Positions 53,093 to 62,819 of a DNA stretch of 64,000 bases are shown one piece after another. The notes under the pieces are model-generated. The model was not told the origin of the DNA. It was given only the letters and a program-made list of their open reading frames with translations, and made no database searches. The translations under genes were made by a program, and so were the position numbers. Each line of letters starts with the position of its first letter. Within the stretch, counting starts at the first letter, position 1. The stretch lies in NCBI RefSeq assembly GCF_900176415.1, contig NZ_FWXO01000001.1, positions 984,775 through 1,048,774 of the forward strand. Direction: 5' to 3'. The DNA comes from Cellulophaga tyrosinoxydans. Lineage in GTDB: Bacteria; Bacteroidota; Bacteroidia; Flavobacteriales; Flavobacteriaceae.

Positions 53093-53548
53093 CTACTCTA
53101 CCGCTATTAAATTAATATCAAAAATTAGTACCGATCCGCCTGGAATAGGGCCATATTTAGAACTCCCGTACCCTAAATGAGAAGGCACTAAAAGAATTCC
53201 ACTACCTCCTTCTTTAAAATAGGCAATTCCTTCGGTCCACCCTTTTATAACTCTTGATAAAGAAAAAGTAACACCCGAACCTTCACTATCATCAAAAACT
53301 TCACCATTTAAAAAATAACCTTTGTATGCCACAGTAACTGTAGAAGCAGCAGAAGGTTGCGTGCCAGTTCCAGGCTCATTAACTATATAATACAATCCAC
53401 TTTCACTTCGGGTGGCAGATAAATTATTTGCAGCAAGGTAAGCCGAGATTTCTGCTTCATTTTGAGCAGTATAATCTTTATTGTTTTCATCATTACTACA
53501 GGAAAATAAAATGGATATAAATAATACCAGTGCAAAAGACTTTTTCAT
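53093..53548 (-). CDS. FKBP-type peptidyl-prolyl cis-trans isomerase lipoprotein
   Basis: A 151-residue lipoprotein. The lipobox is LFSC (Cys17), a short linker follows, and the FKBP domain (about 60-150) has VTVAYKGYFLNGEVFDDSEG, the PPIase loop VIKGWTEGIAYFKEGG and LVPSHLGYGSSKYGPIPG. It would help fold exported proteins. The promoter on the minus strand has a -7 box TATATTTG at 53573-53580. Confidence 0.92.
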   Translation of the reverse strand: MKKSFALVLFISILFSCSNDENNKDYTAQNEAEISAYLAANNLSATRSESGLYYIVNEPGTGTQPSAASTVTVAYKGYFLNGEVFDDSEGSGVTFSLSRVIKGWTEGIAYFKEGGSGILLVPSHLGYGSSKYGPIPGGSVLIFDINLIAVE

Positions 53549-53625
53549 GTTTTATATGTTAGTTTTATGGCGCAAATATAACTAACTCCATTAAGCTAAA
53601 AAGTTAAAAATAAGTAGTTGTGTCG

Positions 53626-54141
53626 TTATTGTATTCTTTGTCCTTGTGTGGTAAATGATAGCCCTTGAGAGCCAGAGGTAGAAATCATAACTCCCTCAAA
53701 AAGTGGCTCTGGAGTAGCTTTTTTAATTTTCCAATCAAAAATAAAATTTGCACCAACGCCACCCTCTTTATCTTTTTCATCAATAACTATAGAAACTGTT
53801 TCTAAAGGGGTTAAATATATTGGACTTTTAAAGTAGCTTCTTATGCTTTCACCATGTGTATTAAAATATTCCGCTTTAGTAATATAAATAGAATCTGTTT
53901 TACTCGTATTTCTAATACTTATCGTTGAGGTAAGATTGTGTGTTAAATGTTCAGATAAACTATATATTTCAGAATAGACAGACAAGTAAGTACTGCCATT
54001 TACTAATGAATCATTAAGCATGTTATCTGCTTTTCTTTTTTCCCAATTTATAGCATCTAAAGAACTCCAATCTTTTTCTTCATTACATGCACTGAAAAGA
54101 AATGAAAAGACAATTAATATAAAGAAGATATATTTTTTCAT
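53626..54141 (-). CDS. DUF3124 lipoprotein
   Basis: A 171-residue lipoprotein (lipobox FSAC, Cys19) with a DUF3124 domain (about 50-165): TYLSVYSEIYSLSEHLTHNLTSTISIRNTS at the start and EGVMISTSGSQGLSFTTQGQ at the end. It is predicted to form an immunoglobulin-like beta-sandwich. The function of the family is unknown. A separate minus-strand gene with 77 bases before the FKBP start. Confidence 0.85.
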   Translation of the reverse strand: MKKYIFFILIVFSFLFSACNEEKDWSSLDAINWEKRKADNMLNDSLVNGSTYLSVYSEIYSLSEHLTHNLTSTISIRNTSKTDSIYITKAEYFNTHGESIRSYFKSPIYLTPLETVSIVIDEKDKEGGVGANFIFDWKIKKATPEPLFEGVMISTSGSQGLSFTTQGQRIQ

Positions 54142-54223
54142 GCGTTATTCTTTAGGCTTATAAAAATAGGTAATTTTTGCTTTTAAAAAGTTTTAATAGT
54201 AATTGAAAACATTAATTAACGTG

Positions 54224-54628
54224 CTATGTCCAATCACGCTTTGTTCTATTAAGTTTTTTCTCTGCAGCTTTCTTTTTAGATTTTAATCTTTTTTCAATAG
54301 ATGATTTTGATGGTTTGGTGGCCTTTCTTTTTTTAGCCACTTTTAAGGCTTTTTCAAGTAACTCAAAAAAACGAATTAGCACAAGTTCTTTGTTTTTATG
54401 CTGGCTTCTGCTTTCATCACATTGTAAGAGGAGTATATTTTCTTTCGAAAGTCGGTTTGCTAATTTTAAATAAATTTTTTCTTTTTCAAGTAGTGTTAGT
54501 CCTTCAGATGCCATAACATCAAAAACAAGCACTATTTTAGAAGAAACTTTATTTACATGCTGTCCTCCTGCGCCACTACTTCGAACAGCTTTATAACTTA
54601 ATTCCTTAAGAAGTATTTCTTTATTCAA
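54224..54628 (-). CDS. arfB: Peptidyl-tRNA hydrolase ArfB (release-factor-like)
   Basis: A 134-residue protein with the release-factor GGQ loop RSSGAGGQHVNKVSSKI (GGQ at 21-23) and the long basic C-terminal tail (KSKKKAAEKKLNRTKRDW). This combination is that of ArfB/ICT1, which frees ribosomes stalled without a stop codon by cutting peptidyl-tRNA. The ABC ATPase gene upstream ends 2 bases before its start, so the two are co-transcribed. Confidence 0.92.
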   Translation of the reverse strand: MNKEILLKELSYKAVRSSGAGGQHVNKVSSKIVLVFDVMASEGLTLLEKEKIYLKLANRLSKENILLLQCDESRSQHKNKELVLIRFFELLEKALKVAKKRKATKPSKSSIEKRLKSKKKAAEKKLNRTKRDWT

Positions 54629-54630
54629 AA

Positions 54631-55608
54631 CTATTCCTTTAGACGTTTATTAATAGTCTCCAAAGCTATATTTAAGTAAACCACTTCATTAAACTTTAAG
54701 GCCCTAGATGAATTAAAAAGTATAATTTCTGAGTCGTTTAAAAGTCCTTCAATTAAATAATGCGAACCTTTAAAAAAGGATTTGGTCACCTTTATTTTCA
54801 ATCCATTTTTGTCTGATGCACTCAGTTCAGAAGGATAAACCAAAATAGATTTTTCAATGGTAGCATAGGGTTTTAAGGCTGCAATTGGAATCACATTTAC
54901 ATCTCCGAATAAAGATGCTACATACTTGTTTTTTGGAAAGTTATATAGATTTTCTGGAGTATCATGGGCTATTATGTGTTGATCTTTCAGCACAATTATT
55001 TCATCTGCAAAAGAAAGAATATCATTAGTATCATGCGATGCAACAATACAGGTAATTTCTTCCGTTTTTAAATAACTAAAAAGATTTCGACGCAGATTGT
55101 TTTTTCTTGAATTGTCTATATGGCTAAAAGGTTCATCAAGCAATAATATTTCTGGTTTTTGCGCGAGTACTCTTGCTAGCGCCACCCTTTGCTGTTGACC
55201 TCCGCTTAAATACTTCACCTTTGTTTTTGCAAAGGGCAACATTTCGATCATATTTAGCAACTCTAAAGTGCGTTTTTTTAATTCTTCTGGATAAAAAACA
55301 GATAAAAACTGACTTATATTTTCTTCAACTGAAATAAATGGCATTAAATCAAAGTCTTGAGAAAGGTATTTCATATATTTTTCTCCGGGCACTAAATTAT
55401 AATCTGGTCCAAGAATTTGATTATCACCCCAAAAAATAGTCCCTTCATTAGGTTGCAGTATGCCATAAAGCAGTTTTAGCAAGGTGCTTTTTCCACAACC
55501 ACTTTCACCAATAATTGAAATATGCGCACCCTTATCGGCATGAAAACTTATATTCTTTAGAATAGTTTCGTCTTTATAAGAAAAAGAAAGCGCGTTTACT
55601 TTGAGCAT
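54631..55608 (-). CDS. ABC transporter ATP-binding protein, no adjacent permease
   Basis: A 325-residue ABC ATPase. Walker A is GESGCGKST (about 35-43), the Q-loop is YLSQDFDLMPF, the signature LSGGQQQRVALARVL, Walker B ILLLDEPFSHID and the H-loop VASHDTND. Residues about 235-325 form a TOBE-like regulatory domain, as in the PotA/CysA/ModC group. No permease or binding protein is adjacent, so the substrate is unknown. It is transcribed before arfB with a 2-base gap. Confidence 0.85.
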   Translation of the reverse strand: MLKVNALSFSYKDETILKNISFHADKGAHISIIGESGCGKSTLLKLLYGILQPNEGTIFWGDNQILGPDYNLVPGEKYMKYLSQDFDLMPFISVEENISQFLSVFYPEELKKRTLELLNMIEMLPFAKTKVKYLSGGQQQRVALARVLAQKPEILLLDEPFSHIDNSRKNNLRRNLFSYLKTEEITCIVASHDTNDILSFADEIIVLKDQHIIAHDTPENLYNFPKNKYVASLFGDVNVIPIAALKPYATIEKSILVYPSELSASDKNGLKIKVTKSFFKGSHYLIEGLLNDSEIILFNSSRALKFNEVVYLNIALETINKRLKE

Positions 55609-55645
55609 TATTCGGAATAATATTTATGTAAAATTAGAAATAAAA

Positions 55646-55671
55646 AATCCGTTTCCATAGAAACGGATTTA
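55646..55671 (-). terminator. Terminator of the prolyl oligopeptidase gene
   Basis: Perfect 11-bp stem AAATCCGTTTC / GAAACGGATTT with a 4-base loop; read on the minus strand it is followed by a T-run. Confidence 0.85.
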
Positions 55672-55699
55672 AATGTAACTAAGAATCAGCAAGTTTGAG

Positions 55700-57859
55700 C
55701 TATTCTTTAAACTCTTTTAACACGGCCTGATTAGGTAATTGTTCGTAACCCATATTGAAAAGTGTAAAGCCATAAATGTCAGCATATTGTTCAATAGTTT
55801 TGCTTACTGGCGTTCCTGCACCATGACCAGCATTAGTTTCTATTCTAATTAGTGTTGGATTTTCACCTGCTTGACCTTCTTGTAATGCCGCGGCAAATTT
55901 AAAACTGTGAGCGGGAACAACACGATCATCGTGATCACCTGTTGTTATCAAAGTTGCAGGGTAAGAAGTTCCTTTTTTAATGTTATGAACAGGAGAATAT
56001 CCCTTCAGGTAATTGAACATTTCTTTACTTTCTTCAGAGGTTCCATAATCATAGGCCCAACCAGCACCCGAGGTGAAGGTATGATAACGCAGCATATCTA
56101 ATACACCAACTGCCGGTAGCGCTACCTTCATTAAATCTGGTCGCTGTGTCATTGTTGCCCCAACGAGTAGACCGCCATTAGATCCACCTCTAATTGCTAA
56201 ATATTCTGATGATGTATACTTTTCTTTTATTAAATATTCGGCTGCAGCAATGAAATCATCAAACACATTTTGTTTTTGCATTTTTGTTCCGGCATCATGC
56301 CACTTTTTTCCGTATTCACCACCACCTCTTAAATTAGGAACGGCATAAACACCACCTTGTTCCATCCAAACGGCATTGGCAATACTGAATGAAGGTGTAA
56401 GACTAATATTAAAACCTCCATAACCATATAAAATAGTTGGGTTTTTGCCATTTAATTCTAGTCCCTTTTTATACGTTATAATCATTGGAACTTTTGTGCC
56501 ATCTTTTGAGGTGTAGAATACTTGTTTAGATTCGTATTCCGAAGGATTAAAATCGATATTTGGTTTCCAATATTGTGTATATTCACCCGTATCGACATTA
56601 TATTTAAAAGACGATCCAGGTGTACTATAATTGGTGAATGAAAAATAAAATTCTTTGTCTTCTTTTTTGCCACCAAACCCTCCAGCAGAACCTACGCCAG
56701 GTAATTTTACCTCTCGAACTAACTTTCCATCATAGTCGTATTGATATACTTTTGAAATAGCATCAACCATATATTCGGCGAAAAAAAAGCCTCCTCCAGT
56801 ACTCGGAGAAAGTACGTTTTCGGTTTCAGGAATAAAATCTACCCAATTTTCAGGTGACGGATTTGCGGCATCTACAGTGACTACTTTTTGATTGGGAGCG
56901 TCTTTATTAGTCATAATAAATAGCTTAGAGCCAACATTTTCCATAACATAGCTATCGGTATCCGTATGATCCAGAATGGTAACAATTGGAGCATTTGGCG
57001 CAGACAGATCTTTCATTAAAAGTTTGCTTCCTGAAGTTGAGATCCTTGGATATATAAATAAATATTTTCCATCTTCAGTGACTGATCCGCTAACATACCT
57101 ATGTTTTTCTGCAGGAGTTCCACCAAAAACCAGCACATCATTTTTCTGTGGAGTTCCTAGTTTGTGATAATATAATTTGTGTTGGTCTGTTTTTGCAGAA
57201 AGCTCACTACCTTTCGGTTTGTCATAACTAGAATAATAGAAACCATCATTTTCTTTCCAAGAAATTCCACTAAATTTTATATCAACCAGCGTGTCTTCTA
57301 AAATTTCTTTTTTTGCCGCATCTATAATAATGACTTTTCTCCAGTCACTACCACCTTCAGAAATTGCATAAGCAGCAATGGATCCATCTTTTGAAAAACT
57401 AAGATCAGCTAATGAAGTAGTACCATCTTCAGAAAAAGTATTCGGGTCGAGAAAAACTTCAGCTTTACCATCATCGCCTTTTTTGCGATATACTACATAT
57501 TGATTTTGTAGACCATCATTTTTATAAAAATAGGTGTAGTCCCCTTCTTTAAAAGGTGAACCTAATTTTTCATAATTCCATAATTTTTCAAGTCGTTTTT
57601 TTAAATCGGCGCGAAAGGAGATATGATCTAAATAGCCAAATGTTGTTTTATTCTGGTCTTTCACCCAAGCTTCGGTCTCTGGACTACGATCATCTTCTAG
57701 CCAGCGATAAGGGTCTTTAACTTCTATTCCAAAATAAGTATCAACTGAATCTACTTGATTAGTTTTTGGGTAATTCACAGTAATTTTTTCTTTTTTAGGT
57801 GTGGTTTGGCAACTTGCAAGAGTGAGTGTTGCCAGTGTAATAATAATTGGTTTTTTCAT
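55700..57859 (-). CDS. Prolyl oligopeptidase family serine peptidase (S9A), lipoprotein
   Basis: A 719-residue enzyme. ATG at 57859 gives a lipoprotein signal with lipobox LASC (Cys17); the open frame runs 11 codons further upstream without a sensible leader. An N-terminal seven-bladed propeller (about 70-430) is followed by an alpha/beta-hydrolase domain with catalytic Ser in [12 protein letters not shown], Asp in [11 protein letters not shown] and His in NAGHGAGTP. It cuts short peptides after proline, probably in the periplasm. A terminator lies 29 bases past the stop. Confidence 0.93.
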   Translation of the reverse strand: MKKPIIITLATLTLASCQTTPKKEKITVNYPKTNQVDSVDTYFGIEVKDPYRWLEDDRSPETEAWVKDQNKTTFGYLDHISFRADLKKRLEKLWNYEKLGSPFKEGDYTYFYKNDGLQNQYVVYRKKGDDGKAEVFLDPNTFSEDGTTSLADLSFSKDGSIAAYAISEGGSDWRKVIIIDAAKKEILEDTLVDIKFSGISWKENDGFYYSSYDKPKGSELSAKTDQHKLYYHKLGTPQKNDVLVFGGTPAEKHRYVSGSVTEDGKYLFIYPRISTSGSKLLMKDLSAPNAPIVTILDHTDTDSYVMENVGSKLFIMTNKDAPNQKVVTVDAANPSPENWVDFIPETENVLSPSTGGGFFFAEYMVDAISKVYQYDYDGKLVREVKLPGVGSAGGFGGKKEDKEFYFSFTNYSTPGSSFKYNVDTGEYTQYWKPNIDFNPSEYESKQVFYTSKDGTKVPMIITYKKGLELNGKNPTILYGYGGFNISLTPSFSIANAVWMEQGGVYAVPNLRGGGEYGKKWHDAGTKMQKQNVFDDFIAAAEYLIKEKYTSSEYLAIRGGSNGGLLVGATMTQRPDLMKVALPAVGVLDMLRYHTFTSGAGWAYDYGTSEESKEMFNYLKGYSPVHNIKKGTSYPATLITTGDHDDRVVPAHSFKFAAALQEGQAGENPTLIRIETNAGHGAGTPVSKTIEQYADIYGFTLFNMGYEQLPNQAVLKEFKE

Positions 57860-57891
57860 GGTGTGAATAATTAGTCTCTCTAAAAATACCA

Positions 57892-57927
57892 CAAAAAAAC
57901 CTTTATAACATATTTGCTATAAAGGTT
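57892..57927 (-). terminator. Terminator of the asd gene
   Basis: AACCTTTATA / TATAAAGGTT with a 10-base loop; on the minus strand a T-run (rc of 57891-57899) follows. Confidence 0.8.
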
Positions 57928-57951
57928 TTAACACTCTTTAATATTTTATAG

Positions 57952-58941
57952 TTACACTAGATTATGTGTAATTAAATATTCACCTATCTGAACAGCATTG
58001 GTAGCAGCACCTTTTCTAAGGTTATCAGCAACAATCCACATATTTAGTGTATTGCGTTGTGTTTCATCTCTTCGAATACGGCCAACAAAAACATCATCTT
58101 TATCATGTGCGTAAATAGGCATTGGATAGGTGTTTGTATCAGGATTGTCTTGGACAATAACACCAGAAGTTTCGCTTAACAATTTGCGCACTTCTGATAA
58201 ATCAAAGTCATTTTCGAACTCTACATTCACAGATTCAGAATGTCCACCAGCGGTTGGAATTCTAACTGCGGTTGCTGTTACAGAAAATGTTCTATCATCA
58301 AATATTTTTTGAGGCTCACGAGCAAGTTTCATTTCCTCCTTAGTGTATCCGTTTTCTAAGAAAACATCACAATGAGGTAAAGCATTTCTACCAATTGGGT
58401 AAGGGTATGCCATTTCCCCTTGGATTCCTGCTATTTCATTTTCTAATTGTTGAACAGCTTTTACACCTGTACCAGAAACTGACTGGTACGTAGAAACAAC
58501 TACGCGTTTCATCTTATATTTTTTGTGTAAAGGTGCTAGTACCATTACCATTTGTATGGTAGAACAATTTGGATTAGCGATAATTTTATCTTCTTTAGTT
58601 AACTGCGAGGCATTAATTTCAGGCACTACTAATTTTTTAGTAGGATCCATGCGCCATGCAGAAGAATTGTCAATGACAGTGGTGCCAACGGCTGCAAATT
58701 TTGGAGCCCATTCTAATGATGTGTCACCACCTGCAGAAAAAATTGCTATTTCTGGTTTCGCTGCAACAGCATCTGCTAACCCAATTACAGTGATGTCTTT
58801 TCCTTGGTAAGACATTTTTTTGCCTACAGAACGTTCTGAGGCTACTAATAATAATTCTGTGACAGGGAAATTGCGTTCTGCTAAAACTTTTAGCATAACC
58901 TCTCCAACCATTCCCGTTGCACCTACAACTGCTACTTTCAT
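57952..58941 (-). CDS. asd: Aspartate-semialdehyde dehydrogenase
   Basis: A 329-residue NADPH enzyme giving aspartate-4-semialdehyde for lysine, threonine, methionine and diaminopimelate. The nucleotide-binding motif is VAVVGATGMVGE, the catalytic Cys is C126 in ANPNCSTIQM, and substrate residues appear in STYQSVSGTG and RIPTAGGHSESVN. The promoter is at 58962-58992. Gram-negative-type length. Confidence 0.96.
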   Translation of the reverse strand: MKVAVVGATGMVGEVMLKVLAERNFPVTELLLVASERSVGKKMSYQGKDITVIGLADAVAAKPEIAIFSAGGDTSLEWAPKFAAVGTTVIDNSSAWRMDPTKKLVVPEINASQLTKEDKIIANPNCSTIQMVMVLAPLHKKYKMKRVVVSTYQSVSGTGVKAVQQLENEIAGIQGEMAYPYPIGRNALPHCDVFLENGYTKEEMKLAREPQKIFDDRTFSVTATAVRIPTAGGHSESVNVEFENDFDLSEVRKLLSETSGVIVQDNPDTNTYPMPIYAHDKDDVFVGRIRRDETQRNTLNMWIVADNLRKGAATNAVQIGEYLITHNLV

Positions 58942-58961
58942 TTTCTAAAATTTATAGGGTG

Positions 58962-58992
58962 CAAATGTAGTTCAATACAGTTTATACTACAA
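58962..58992 (-). promoter_or_regulatory. Promoter of the asd gene
   Basis: On the minus strand a -33 TTG (58992-58990) and a perfect -7 box TACATTTG (58969-58962) are 20 bases apart, placing the start about 15 bases before the ATG. Confidence 0.7.
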
Positions 58993-59121
58993 GGGTTTTT
59001 AACACTAATAATTAAAATATAACAAAATGTTTTATTTATAACAATCATTGTTTTGTCTTTATTCCAGCACCTTAGACCGTTTTAATTTATAAATTTAGAT
59101 TTGAAAGTGTATTTTTGGGCA

Positions 59122-59508
59122 ATGAAAGTTTGGATAATAGATGATGATTTAGTTTCTCGTTTTGCAACACAATATGGTATACAGCAAGCTTCCACACCTT
59201 GTACTATTCAGATATTTGAAAGTGCTATGGAAGTATTAGACGTTGTTAACGACAAGACTTTTCTAGCGCAAGATTTACCAGATATTATCTTGCTTGATCT
59301 TGTTATGCCTAATATGGATGGATGGCAATTTTTAGATGAATTAAAAAAGTCTGGAAAGCATAAAAGCGGAATGCGTATTTTTATACTATCTGCTTTTGCA
59401 AAGGTTAAAGATCGCCAACTCGCCAAGGAGCATCCATTAGTTCATGGATATTTTGATAAGCCTTTGTCGCGTATAAGCGTTGATAGTATTTTCAGTGCAA
59501 TAGCTTAG
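59122..59508 (+). CDS. Stand-alone response-regulator receiver
   Basis: A 128-residue single receiver domain with no output domain. ATG at 59122 starts directly at the receiver core MKVWIIDDDLVS; the open frame with TTG seven codons earlier is less likely. The acidic pair is D7-D8, the phospho-acceptor D59 is in IILLDLVMP, and the conserved Lys is in FDKPLSR. Such CheY-like proteins take phosphate from a hybrid kinase or serve as a shuttle. No kinase is adjacent; the hybrid kinase of the GTPase operon is one unproven candidate partner. Confidence 0.8.
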   Translation: MKVWIIDDDLVSRFATQYGIQQASTPCTIQIFESAMEVLDVVNDKTFLAQDLPDIILLDLVMPNMDGWQFLDELKKSGKHKSGMRIFILSAFAKVKDRQLAKEHPLVHGYFDKPLSRISVDSIFSAIA

Positions 59509-59548
59509 TCTTTACAATTAATACCTAAAAATTTTTATATAAAAAAAA

Positions 59549-59580
59549 CCGTCAAAAACATTAGCGAAATGTTTTGACGG
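59549..59580. terminator. Bidirectional terminator between receiver and mscL genes
   Basis: CCGTCAAAAACATT pairs with AATGTTTTGACGG (one bulge) around a 5-base loop; an A-run precedes it (T-run on the minus strand). It lies between convergent genes. Confidence 0.8.
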
Positions 59581-59640
59581 CTTTAAAGTTACTACTGCAG
59601 TGCAGCGGTATTATCCTATTTCAAGGATAAAATAATGTAT

Positions 59641-60042
59641 TTATTTTTTTAGTAAATCTCTAATTTGAGCAAGTAACTCTTCTTGAGTAGGACCTGCTGG
59701 AGCTGGAGGAGCTGGAGGAGTTTTTACTTTGTTGTAAGCTTTTACAATTAAAAACATTACAAAACCAACTATTAATAAGTTAACAATTGTATTAACCCAA
59801 GCACCCCAACGAATAGCGTTTTCTGCTACTAAATTACCAGCTTCTGCTGATCCTGATGCTGGAGTAAGGATTACCTTTAAATCGGCGAAATCTACACCAC
59901 CTGCAAAATGACCTACGATTGGCATAATGATGTCAGAAACGAAACCGTTTACAACCATACCTACAGCACCAGCCATAATTACTGCTACTGCAAATTCTAT
60001 GACGTTACCCGTCATAATGAAATTTTTAAATTCTTTTAACAT
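59641..60042 (-). CDS. mscL: Large-conductance mechanosensitive channel
   Basis: A 133-residue channel. ATG at 60042 gives the standard MLKEFKNFIMTGNVIEFAVAVIMAGAV, while the open frame is 15 codons longer upstream. Two membrane helices (about 18-42 and 66-90) flank a loop, and the cytoplasmic tail begins with a Pro-rich linker (KTPPAPPAPAGPT) and ends in a charged helix. It opens under membrane tension and releases solutes on osmotic downshock, useful in a marine organism. A bidirectional terminator follows. Confidence 0.94.
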   Translation of the reverse strand: MLKEFKNFIMTGNVIEFAVAVIMAGAVGMVVNGFVSDIIMPIVGHFAGGVDFADLKVILTPASGSAEAGNLVAENAIRWGAWVNTIVNLLIVGFVMFLIVKAYNKVKTPPAPPAPAGPTQEELLAQIRDLLKK

Positions 60043-60128
60043 GATTTTGTGTTTAATTAAATTAGTTAATTGTTTAATGTGTTGCAATTTACTAAAAAAA
60101 ACAAAGCTTAAATAAATGTTAAAAAAAA

Positions 60129-61241
60129 TTAATCAACAAATACCCTTTTTACTCTTTGTGAAATTCCAGTAATAAGCTCGTAAGATATTGTTTTTGCTCC
60201 TTCAGCAAATTTTGTTGCTGTTGGATCTTGTCCAAATACAATGACCTCATCTCCTTCTTGGCAATCAATTGCAGTAACATCAACCATAATCATATCCATA
60301 CAAGTGTTGCCAATAATAGGCGCATTTTGGCCATGAATACGTACAACACCTTTACCATTGCCATACTCTCTACCTATTCCATCGGCATGACCAAGCGGTA
60401 ATGTCGCTGTCTTAATTTTTTCTGTGGCAGTAAATGCTCTATTATAACCAACACTTTCATTGGGTTCTAAAGAATGTATTTGAGAAATATTAGTTTTTAA
60501 AGTAGCCACGGGTATAAAGTTAGAATCTTCATTATCGTCATTTCCAAAACCGTATAGGCCTATACCACTGCGTACCATGTCTAAATGTGCCTCTGGAAAA
60601 TTGATAATACCCGAAGTATTTGCCAAATGCTTAAATGGTTTATAAGGTAAAGCGGCTTCAATTTGGGATGCAATTGTATTAAAACTTCGTATTTGGTTTT
60701 CGGTAAATTCTTTTTCATTCAAATCTTCTGAAGCTGCTAAATGCGAAAAAATAGACAATACTTTAACAGCATTGGTTTCAGATAGTATTTTGATAATTTT
60801 AGGAATATCACTTTCATTAAAACCAAGTCTGTTTAATCCAGTATTAAATTTTATATGAATAGGATAATCTTTCTGTCCATGCTTTTCTGCGGAAATAATA
60901 AATTCTCTTAAAATTCTTTCAGAATAAATACTAGGTTCTAAACATCGCTCAATAATCGTATCAAAGCTTACTATTTGCGAATGTAGTACTAGAATTGGCA
61001 CTCTTATGCCAGCATTTCTTAGGGTTACACCTTCTTCAGCATAAGCTACTGCCAGATAATCAATACCTAAATCAACCAATTTTTGTGAAATTCTAACTGA
61101 ATCGCTGCCATAGGCATAGGCTTTAACAACACCAAGAAATTTGCAATTAGGTTTTATTTTACTTTTTAAGTAGTTATAATTGTGTTCAAGGGCTTTTAAG
61201 TTTATTTCTAGAACTGTTTCTTGAGCTTTAGACATTTTCAT
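60129..61241 (-). CDS. alr: Alanine racemase
   Basis: A 370-residue PLP enzyme making D-alanine for peptidoglycan. The PLP lysine is K40 in [11 protein letters not shown] (counted from the ATG at 61241), and the second catalytic base Tyr lies in [17 protein letters not shown] and [13 protein letters not shown] are conserved at the C-terminal domain. An ATG two codons later (61235) is about as good a start, with GG just before it. The start overlaps the end of the tdk gene by 14 bases, so alr is translated from the tdk transcript. Confidence 0.94.
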   Translation of the reverse strand: MKMSKAQETVLEINLKALEHNYNYLKSKIKPNCKFLGVVKAYAYGSDSVRISQKLVDLGIDYLAVAYAEEGVTLRNAGIRVPILVLHSQIVSFDTIIERCLEPSIYSERILREFIISAEKHGQKDYPIHIKFNTGLNRLGFNESDIPKIIKILSETNAVKVLSIFSHLAASEDLNEKEFTENQIRSFNTIASQIEAALPYKPFKHLANTSGIINFPEAHLDMVRSGIGLYGFGNDDNEDSNFIPVATLKTNISQIHSLEPNESVGYNRAFTATEKIKTATLPLGHADGIGREYGNGKGVVRIHGQNAPIIGNTCMDMIMVDVTAIDCQEGDEVIVFGQDPTATKFAEGAKTISYELITGISQRVKRVFVD

Positions 61242-61872
61242 CCTTTTTTATGTCCTTCACCTCCTCAATTGTAACATCAATTTCTTTTACTTTTTCGCGC
61301 AATCTAGCTTTGTAATAAGCTGCTCTACTTAGGGGTTCGTATTCTTCAGTTTCTCCAAGTAAAACCAATTTATCGTTAGTAGATTTTCTAAAACTATAAT
61401 TAGCCAAGTTGCCTGTTCTAGTACATATGGCATGTACTTTAGTAACATATTCTGCAGTTGCCATAAGTGCTGGCATTGGACCAAATGGGTTGCCTTTAAA
61501 ATCCATATCTAATCCAGCAACAAGTACACGAATACCTTTGTTGGCTAAATCATTACAGACAGAAACTATTTCATCATCAAAAAATTGTGCTTCATCAATA
61601 CCAACTACATCACAGCCGTCAGCTAACAATCTAATATTAGCTGCAGCAGGAACAGGTGTAGAACGAATTTCATTAGCATCATGGGAAACCACCATTTCAT
61701 CATGATAGCGAGTATCCACTTGTGGCTTAAAAATTTCTACTTTTTGCTTTGCGAATTGGGCTCTTTTTAACCTTCTAATTAACTCCTCTGTTTTGCCAGA
61801 AAACATAGAACCACAAATAACTTCGATCCAGCCAAATTGTTCTTTAGGGTTAACAGTATTTTCGAGAAACAT
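61228..61872 (-). CDS. tdk: Thymidine kinase
   Basis: A 214-residue type-II thymidine kinase. The P-loop [15 protein letters not shown] begins at residue 21, the [16 protein letters not shown] Walker B-like motif is in the middle, and [20 protein letters not shown] is the lasso region. The usual zinc Cys pattern is partly replaced: the segment [18 protein letters not shown] keeps one Cys, so zinc binding may be lost or altered. It phosphorylates thymidine and dUrd in pyrimidine salvage. It overlaps alr by 14 bases at its 3' end. Confidence 0.94.
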   Translation of the reverse strand: MFLENTVNPKEQFGWIEVICGSMFSGKTEELIRRLKRAQFAKQKVEIFKPQVDTRYHDEMVVSHDANEIRSTPVPAAANIRLLADGCDVVGIDEAQFFDDEIVSVCNDLANKGIRVLVAGLDMDFKGNPFGPMPALMATAEYVTKVHAICTRTGNLANYSFRKSTNDKLVLLGETEEYEPLSRAAYYKARLREKVKEIDVTIEEVKDIKKDENV

Positions 61873-62049
61873 TTTGTAATTTTAGACGAAAGTAATACGT
61901 TTTTCGTTTTTATTAAACGAAGGCTTAAAATTAAGAAAGAAACACGGGCTTTTATAATAGAAAGATTAAAAATTTTAGCAGTACGTTTAAGCTGTTATTT
62001 TTAGCATGATGAATTATAGTGCCTAATTGAAAATATAAATATTGTAGAG

Positions 62050-62736
62050 ATGAAAAAACAATTGAAAAAGAAACTAGTTAAAATTGCCACAAATATTATT
62101 ACCGCAGACGACCTCAGTGAAATTACAGAAATGTATGCTGCCTCAAAGGAGTTATACGAGAAGCTTGCAGTATTAAAATTTATAGAGGAAGAATTAAATG
62201 ATATAGAGATAGATGTATCAAAAAGTTCTATTGCTGCAAAATTTGAAGAATTGGCAAATGCAGTTATGCGTGAAAACAAATCAGTGCCAGAAAGCAACCC
62301 ACATGAAGTAGATATTGCTACACCTGGTATGGAAACAATTAAAGATATGATTTCTGAAATGCCATTTACAGGTGAGGCAGACGATGTTTTTGCTGATTTT
62401 ATGGCAAAACCAGCACTTATGAAGAATGATAAAGACCTTTTTATGCCCGTTGAAACAGCAGAAAAAGCAACCGAAGTTTCTAAAAAATCTTTAAATGAAA
62501 ATTTTGGAAAGGAAATAAAAGTAGGATTAAATGACCGTTTAGCTTTTGTAAAACATCTTTTTAATGGGAATATGGAAGATTATAATCGTGTTTTGTCACA
62601 ATTAAACACCATAAATACAGAAGAAAGATCAGTAGCTTTTATTGTTAATATGGTAAAACCTGATTATAAAAATTGGGCAGGAAAAGAGGAGTATGAAACA
62701 AGGTTTATGGAGCTTATTTCACGTAAGTTTTCTTAG
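62050..62736 (+). CDS. Conserved hypothetical protein
   Basis: A 228-residue soluble, helical, acidic protein. The N-terminal 75 residues (KKQLKKKLVKIATNIITAD..., YAASKELYEKLAVLKFIEEE) are coiled-coil-like. A middle low-complexity segment follows, and the C-terminal part KVGLNDRLAFVKHLFNGN...DYNRVLSQLNT (about 155-185) is a motif I have seen in many Bacteroidetes proteins of this kind. Function unknown. It has a terminator before rsmI, so it is a single-gene unit. Confidence 0.7.
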   Translation: MKKQLKKKLVKIATNIITADDLSEITEMYAASKELYEKLAVLKFIEEELNDIEIDVSKSSIAAKFEELANAVMRENKSVPESNPHEVDIATPGMETIKDMISEMPFTGEADDVFADFMAKPALMKNDKDLFMPVETAEKATEVSKKSLNENFGKEIKVGLNDRLAFVKHLFNGNMEDYNRVLSQLNTINTEERSVAFIVNMVKPDYKNWAGKEEYETRFMELISRKFS

Positions 62737-62774
62737 TACTAAGACAGCAACTTAAAAAATTAAATGATAGTTTT

Positions 62775-62808
62775 GCCAGAAGTTTATACAATTAACTTCT
62801 GGCTTTTT
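62775..62808 (+). terminator. Terminator before rsmI
   Basis: GCCAGAAGTT / AACTTCTGGC with a 9-base loop followed by TTTTT, between the hypothetical protein and rsmI. Confidence 0.85.
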
Positions 62809-62819
62809 AATTTTAAACA

